Source: Oscillospiraceae bacterium HV4-5-C5C
GTDB lineage: Bacteria > Bacillota > Clostridia > Saccharofermentanales > Fastidiosipilaceae
DNA length: 64,000 bases
Direction: 5' to 3'
Assembly (NCBI GenBank): GCA_012034405.1
Contig: JAAVLZ010000014.1
Location: 1-64,000 of the forward strand
A program made the translations under genes and the position numbers. Of the stretch, positions 60,371 through 64,000 are shown piece after piece. The first letter of the stretch is position 1. Each line of letters starts with the position of its first letter. The notes under the pieces were generated by a model. It was not told the origin of the DNA and did not search any database. It was given only the letters and a program-made list of their open reading frames with translations.

Positions 60371-61459
60371 TCAGGACTGATGCAGATAGACATCCTCCCG
60401 CAGGTGAAAGCCGCCGTCTATAATTACGCGGTCCAGATTGTCCCGGGTCACCTTTACTGGCTGGATACTGACATAGGGCACCGTCAGCCCTGCGGCAGTC
60501 AGGGTGTCCGTGACCCGCAGGTCCCGGCCTTCCGCCAGTTTTACTGCGTATTCCGCGGCGCGGGCAGCCAGTTCATCAATGGGCTTATACACGGTCATTG
60601 TCTGAGTAGACTCAACAATCCGCTGGCAAGCCTCCAGATCCGCATCCTGCCCCGTAACCACCACAGCACCGGCCCGCTGCCGTTCAGCCAGAGCGCGGAC
60701 GGCCTGGCCTGCCAGTGAGTCATTACCGCACATGATTGCGTCTGACTGGCTCAAATCATCCGGATGCTCTGTCAGATAAACAAACGCTTCCTCATCATTC
60801 CAATCCTGGCAAGCCGTCTGATCAATCAGCTCCAGGTCGCTGCGGATGGTCTGATCAAAGCCCTGGTTAATCAGGGTGACGTTGTAGTCTATGTCCGGAC
60901 CGTTGATTTTCAGATAACGGCCTCCGGTGGGCAGGCTGGCATTAATGACCTCCGCCATATACCGTCCGACCGTCTCATTGTCAAAGGAAATATACAGATC
61001 CGTGAGGGAGCCCAGGATCATCCGGTCATAAGCTATAACCGCAATACCCTGGCGGTGGGCGCGATTGACACAATCGGTCAGTTTACTGCCATCTACCGCT
61101 ATAATCACCAGTACATCTACCTGGATATCGATCATATGGTTGATAATGCTGATCTGCTCCTGGACATCCCCGTTGGCGTTTCCCACCAGGACACTGGCCC
61201 CCAATTGGGTGGCGGTTGTGTTAAAGACATCCCGGTCTCGCTCCCAGCGTTCAATAACAAACGAATCAAAGACCAGACCGATCTGAGGTCCAGGCGCGGC
61301 CGTGTTACTGCTTTCAGCATTATCACCGGACTGAGCGACCTGGACCGAAGCCGTGCTGCCCGCGCAGCCTGTGCAGCACAGGAGCAGGCTCATAGCGCTA
61401 AGTCCCAAACGAACGATCCACTTGTGTCGCTGGCGCCGGCTATCTGCTGCTTTCATCAT
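60371..61459 (-). CDS. Second XylF/ChvE-like sugar-binding lipoprotein
   Basis: 362 residues from the ATG at 61459 with AAGGGGG five bases upstream (an ATG six codons earlier is possible). Lipobox LLLCCTGCAGS, then a type 1 periplasmic-binding fold (QIGLVFDSFVIERWERDRDVF, IAVIAYDRMI, YLKINGPDIDYNV, AGAVVVTGQDADLEACQRI). No transporter genes accompany it directly. It may feed the GguAB-type transporter downstream or act as ligand sensor for the divergent kinase locus. Confidence 0.87.
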   Translation of the reverse strand: MMKAADSRRQRHKWIVRLGLSAMSLLLCCTGCAGSTASVQVAQSGDNAESSNTAAPGPQIGLVFDSFVIERWERDRDVFNTTATQLGASVLVGNANGDVQEQISIINHMIDIQVDVLVIIAVDGSKLTDCVNRAHRQGIAVIAYDRMILGSLTDLYISFDNETVGRYMAEVINASLPTGGRYLKINGPDIDYNVTLINQGFDQTIRSDLELIDQTACQDWNDEEAFVYLTEHPDDLSQSDAIMCGNDSLAGQAVRALAERQRAGAVVVTGQDADLEACQRIVESTQTMTVYKPIDELAARAAEYAVKLAEGRDLRVTDTLTAAGLTVPYVSIQPVKVTRDNLDRVIIDGGFHLREDVYLHQS

Positions 61460-61583
61460 GTCTGCCCCCTTCATCATCCTGCCTGCTTCCCGCTCTGAAG
61501 CTATTTCAGGCTATTAGCCGCCAGTTTCAGACAACTGGACTTTTTTCATTATACGCTGTAAAATTAGTTGCAAATTGGTTATC

Positions 61584-62714
61584 ATGCTTAATATGAAGAC
61601 AAAAGCTGGCAAATTTCCTGTTCATTATAAAGCTAAACGGATCAACCTGGCAATCAGCCTCATTTTGTTGCTGCTGGCCGCGGTGACCCTGGTCAGTCTT
61701 GTCCTGTTTGAACGTCAGGTTCGCTCGCTGCCCCAGTCCGACGCAGCGGCGACTACCTACACCCGGCACCTGGCTTTTGTCGGTGACCGCAGCAGCAGCT
61801 TTGATCAGCAGGTGTTTTTGGCAGCCCAGCAGGCCGGTCAGTCTTCCAACAGCTATGTTGAGTTTGTGGGTCAGGATCTGGAGGTCAGTTATGACAAAAG
61901 TGACTTGTTCAAAATTGCCATTGCCTCGCAGGTTGATGGGATCATTGTGTCAGCGGAGAATACTGAAACCATGACCCGCCTGATTTATGAAGCCAGCCAG
62001 AACCAGATTCCGGTGGTCTGTGTCAATACGGATTGTATTGGCAGTGCCCGTATCACCTATGTAGGCGCATCCTATTTTTCACTGGGTCAGACCTATGGCC
62101 AGCTGCTGGCAGCTCAGGAAAAGGAGCAGCAGCAGATGGTACTGGTTTTGATGAGTCCCAACGAGCAGAGCAAGAGCCAGAATCTGATTTATTCAGGGAT
62201 CAGAGATTATCTGAGTAAAAATGCGCTGTCCTAGGCATTTCAGCTGCAAACCCAGGCGGTTGGCGACGGCAGCAGCTTTTCCTCGGAAGAATCTATTACC
62301 GACTTATTTTTAAGTAATCAGCTGCCGGATATCCTTGTCTGTCTGGATGAAACTACCAGCACTGCAGCCTGCCAGGCGATAGTGGATTACAACAAAGTCG
62401 GTCAGCTGGCTATCTTTGGTTACGGGACCAATGATACCATCCTGAACGCGATTCAAAAGCAGGTGATCTCAGCTTCGCTGAGCATTGACACCGCCCAGAT
62501 TGGCCAGGACAGTCTGAACAGCCTGCTGGAGTATGAACAGACTGGCTTTGCCAATGATTATATCTCCATAGAACCGGCTATTGTCCGGCAGGATAATGCC
62601 GCCGACTATCTGCAGGCTGCCTCTACCGCGTTGACTCAGGATCAGGCCCAGCTGCTTTCCTTACCTACAGGGACCGAGTCCACTGCGGCTGATACAGGAG
62701 GCCAGTCGCCATGA
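61584..62714 (+). pseudogene. Membrane-anchored periplasmic-binding-like protein interrupted by an amber codon
   Basis: The N-terminus has one transmembrane helix (INLAISLILLLLAAVTLVSLVLF) and no lipobox, then a sugar-binding fold (LAFVGDRSSSFDQQVF, QVDGIIVSAENTETMTRLIYEAS, VVCVNTDCIGS). TAG at 62232-62234 interrupts the frame after DYLSKNALS. The same frame continues AFQLQTQAVGDGSSFSSEES, ILVCLDETTSTAAC, KVGQLAIFGYGTND to TGA at 62714, overlapping the kinase start (ATGA). CAG to TAG would explain it. Such proteins act as ligand-sensing partners of YesM-type kinases. No clear ribosome site; ATGs at 61584 and 61593 and a TTG at 61575 are possible. Confidence 0.8.
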
Positions 62715-64000
62715 AATGGTTCAGTCGTTTAAAAGCCTGGCACCGCGCCCGACCGGTCCGGGCTGGCCGGATCTTTACCCTGCAGCAAAAGCTGACGCTG
62801 ACCTTCAGCTTAAGTACCGCGCTCATTTTTGCGGTAAATCTATTTTTGTTTGTAAACATCAATCTGGCCTTGTCGAGCATGGACCAGGTTTACTTGTCCA
62901 ATGTCCGGATCAGCCAGCTTTCTGACTCCCTGCTTGAGGTACAGACTGATCTGACAGATTATCTATCCACCAAAAGCACCGTGTCGCTGGAAAATTATTA
63001 CCGTTCGGAGAGCCATTACAGTAACTTAATCAATCAGCTGGATATCAGCAGTCCGGACACAGAGGTTCAGATCATGCTGAGCAATATCAGCAATCTTTCT
63101 ACCGCTTACATTGAGACTGCTGAGGTCACCCTGAGTGCCAAGCGGGGACGGAATATTCAGAAATACAAGGCTTCCTATGATGAAGCCAGTGATCTTTATG
63201 GTTATCTGGACACCTATATTTACAGCCTCAACAGCGTCCAATTTCGCAATAACACCAGTAATTACAGTTATCTGCGGCAATCCTTCCGGTCGCTGGAGCT
63301 GATCACGCTGTTCGTGCTCGTGACCGTATCGGCCACCAATCTGGCCATCACCCTGCTGCTGATCCGCTCGCTGACGGATCCGCTCACGGCCCTGGCTCAG
63401 CAGGCCCGGCGCATCAGTGCCGGAGATTTTGATGTCCCTGCCCTGCAGTTGCGGCGGCGAGATGAGATCAGCATGGTGGCGGTGGCATTTAATGACATGA
63501 GCGTCAGCATCAGAGGATATATTGCGGAACTGCGCCGTTCCATGGCTCATCAGAGTGAGATGAAAGAAAAAGCGCTGCGGACGGATGCTGCGCTCAAAGA
63601 GGCTGAACTGAAGTACCTGCAGGCCCAGATCAATCCGCATTTTTTGTTCAACACCCTGAATGCCGGTGCTCAGCTGGCCATGATGGAAAACGCCAGTCGC
63701 AGTTATCAGTATCTGCAAAATGTGGCAGCCTTTTTCCGCAGTAAAACCAACCGTGAAAAGCAGGTCACGACCCTGGCAGATGAAATCGCTTTGGCAGACA
63801 ATTACATGTATATCATTAACGTGCGGTTTGGTGGTGAAATCCGCTATGACAAATCCATTGATCAGGAGTTAACCAGTCTGACTGTACCAAGCTTAATCCT
63901 GCAGCCGATCATGGAGAACGCTGTCAATCACGGCGTTCGCGAAATCGAACGGGAACGGCATATAACCCTGGCAGTCTACCGAAGCGGGCGCTGTACCACC
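62711..64000 (+). CDS. YesM-type sensor histidine kinase (partial, runs off window)
   Basis: 430 codons visible. Transmembrane helix near residues 30-50, extracytoplasmic helical sensor (about 55-195), second transmembrane helix (about 196-218), HAMP domain, then the His-kinase box LQAQINPHFLFNTLNAG and the ATP-binding N-box LILQPIMENAVNHGV. The C-terminus and any response regulator lie beyond the window. Start overlaps the stop of the anchored binding protein (ATGA), so the two form one sensing unit. Likely controls the neighbouring CUT2 sugar transporter. Confidence 0.93.
   Translation, partial: MKWFSRLKAWHRARPVRAGRIFTLQQKLTLTFSLSTALIFAVNLFLFVNINLALSSMDQVYLSNVRISQLSDSLLEVQTDLTDYLSTKSTVSLENYYRSESHYSNLINQLDISSPDTEVQIMLSNISNLSTAYIETAEVTLSAKRGRNIQKYKASYDEASDLYGYLDTYIYSLNSVQFRNNTSNYSYLRQSFRSLELITLFVLVTVSATNLAITLLLIRSLTDPLTALAQQARRISAGDFDVPALQLRRRDEISMVAVAFNDMSVSIRGYIAELRRSMAHQSEMKEKALRTDAALKEAELKYLQAQINPHFLFNTLNAGAQLAMMENASRSYQYLQNVAAFFRSKTNREKQVTTLADEIALADNYMYIINVRFGGEIRYDKSIDQELTSLTVPSLILQPIMENAVNHGVREIERERHITLAVYRSGRCTT

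Noticed and set aside
33433-62714. Reassigned stop codons (TAA/TAG read as Gln)
   Set aside because: Many intact genes in the window end at TAA or TAG in the expected place, and only two genes contain internal ones. Ordinary nonsense mutation is simpler.

Overview
The window looks like a chromosomal segment of a moderately GC-rich Gram-positive anaerobe, most likely Clostridia (Lachnospiraceae/Oscillospiraceae-like). The evidence is the many strong AGGAGG-type ribosome binding sites, lipoprotein solute-binding proteins with Ser/Thr-rich linkers, LplB/YtcP-type sugar permeases, YesM/YesN-type two-component systems, Bce-type ABC modules, a YhgE/Pip protein and a YezD/DUF2292 protein. Almost everything concerns uptake and sensing of glycans, iron and possibly sulfur compounds. 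No rRNA, tRNA, CRISPR array or replication origin was seen.

Layout. 1-5.4 kb: YesM/YesN-type sensor pair plus two solute-binding lipoproteins, all minus strand; the kinase is frameshifted. 5.7-8.3 kb: acyl-CoA ligase-like gene converging on an acyl-CoA thioesterase/BAAT-like hydrolase. 8.4-9.9 kb: graveyard of a tyrosine recombinase 3' end and a decayed type I-C CRISPR-Cas locus (3' end of cas8c, broken cas7c). 10.1-13.8 kb: CUT1 sugar ABC transporter. 14.2-15.9 kb: small 'Hsp90-labelled' protein and a Gfo/Idh/MocA dehydrogenase. 16.4-27.3 kb: coherent locus of two permeases, solute-binding protein, LacI regulator, about 1200-residue GH94 phosphorylase and GH3 beta-glucosidase. It resembles the Listeria beta-1,2-glucooligosaccharide (sophorooligosaccharide) system, with LacI-type palindromes and good promoters in its divergent control region. 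27.7-29.8 kb: glycerophosphodiesterase and GH29 alpha-L-fucosidase.

29.9-34.5 kb: Bce-type antimicrobial-peptide sensing/resistance module (ATPase, permease, regulator, kinase); the permease carries a frameshift and the kinase an in-frame stop. 34.5-39.9 kb: AraC regulator divergent from an iron-siderophore ABC operon that ends with an FMN-binding lipoprotein; a perfect 12-bp inverted repeat precedes the operon. 40-43.9 kb: TetR regulator with a perfect operator-like palindrome, then a 1056-residue YhgE/Pip protein built on 21-residue repeats. 44-46.8 kb: AraC regulator divergent from a GH127 beta-L-arabinofuranosidase.

46.9-55.5 kb: sulfur-flavoured region. It has a CoA-disulfide reductase fused to rhodanese, TusA and DsrE-like domains, a YezD protein with promoter and terminator, and a nitrate/sulfonate-type ABC operon that also encodes an enolase-superfamily enzyme. 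The binding-protein gene of that operon has been split by a roughly 2-kb foreign segment carrying a large serine recombinase tail, an XRE-cupin regulator and a LysE exporter. 56-64 kb: ChvE-GguAB-type monosaccharide transporter, a second XylF-like binding lipoprotein and, divergently, a membrane-anchored binding protein (interrupted by an amber codon) overlapping a YesM-type kinase that runs off the window.

Overall the segment reads as a set of glycan and nutrient acquisition cassettes, each with its own local regulator. Four signalling or transport genes are each broken by a single lesion. That is either real decay (or phase variation) or, for the two homopolymer cases, sequencing error; the DNA alone cannot decide.
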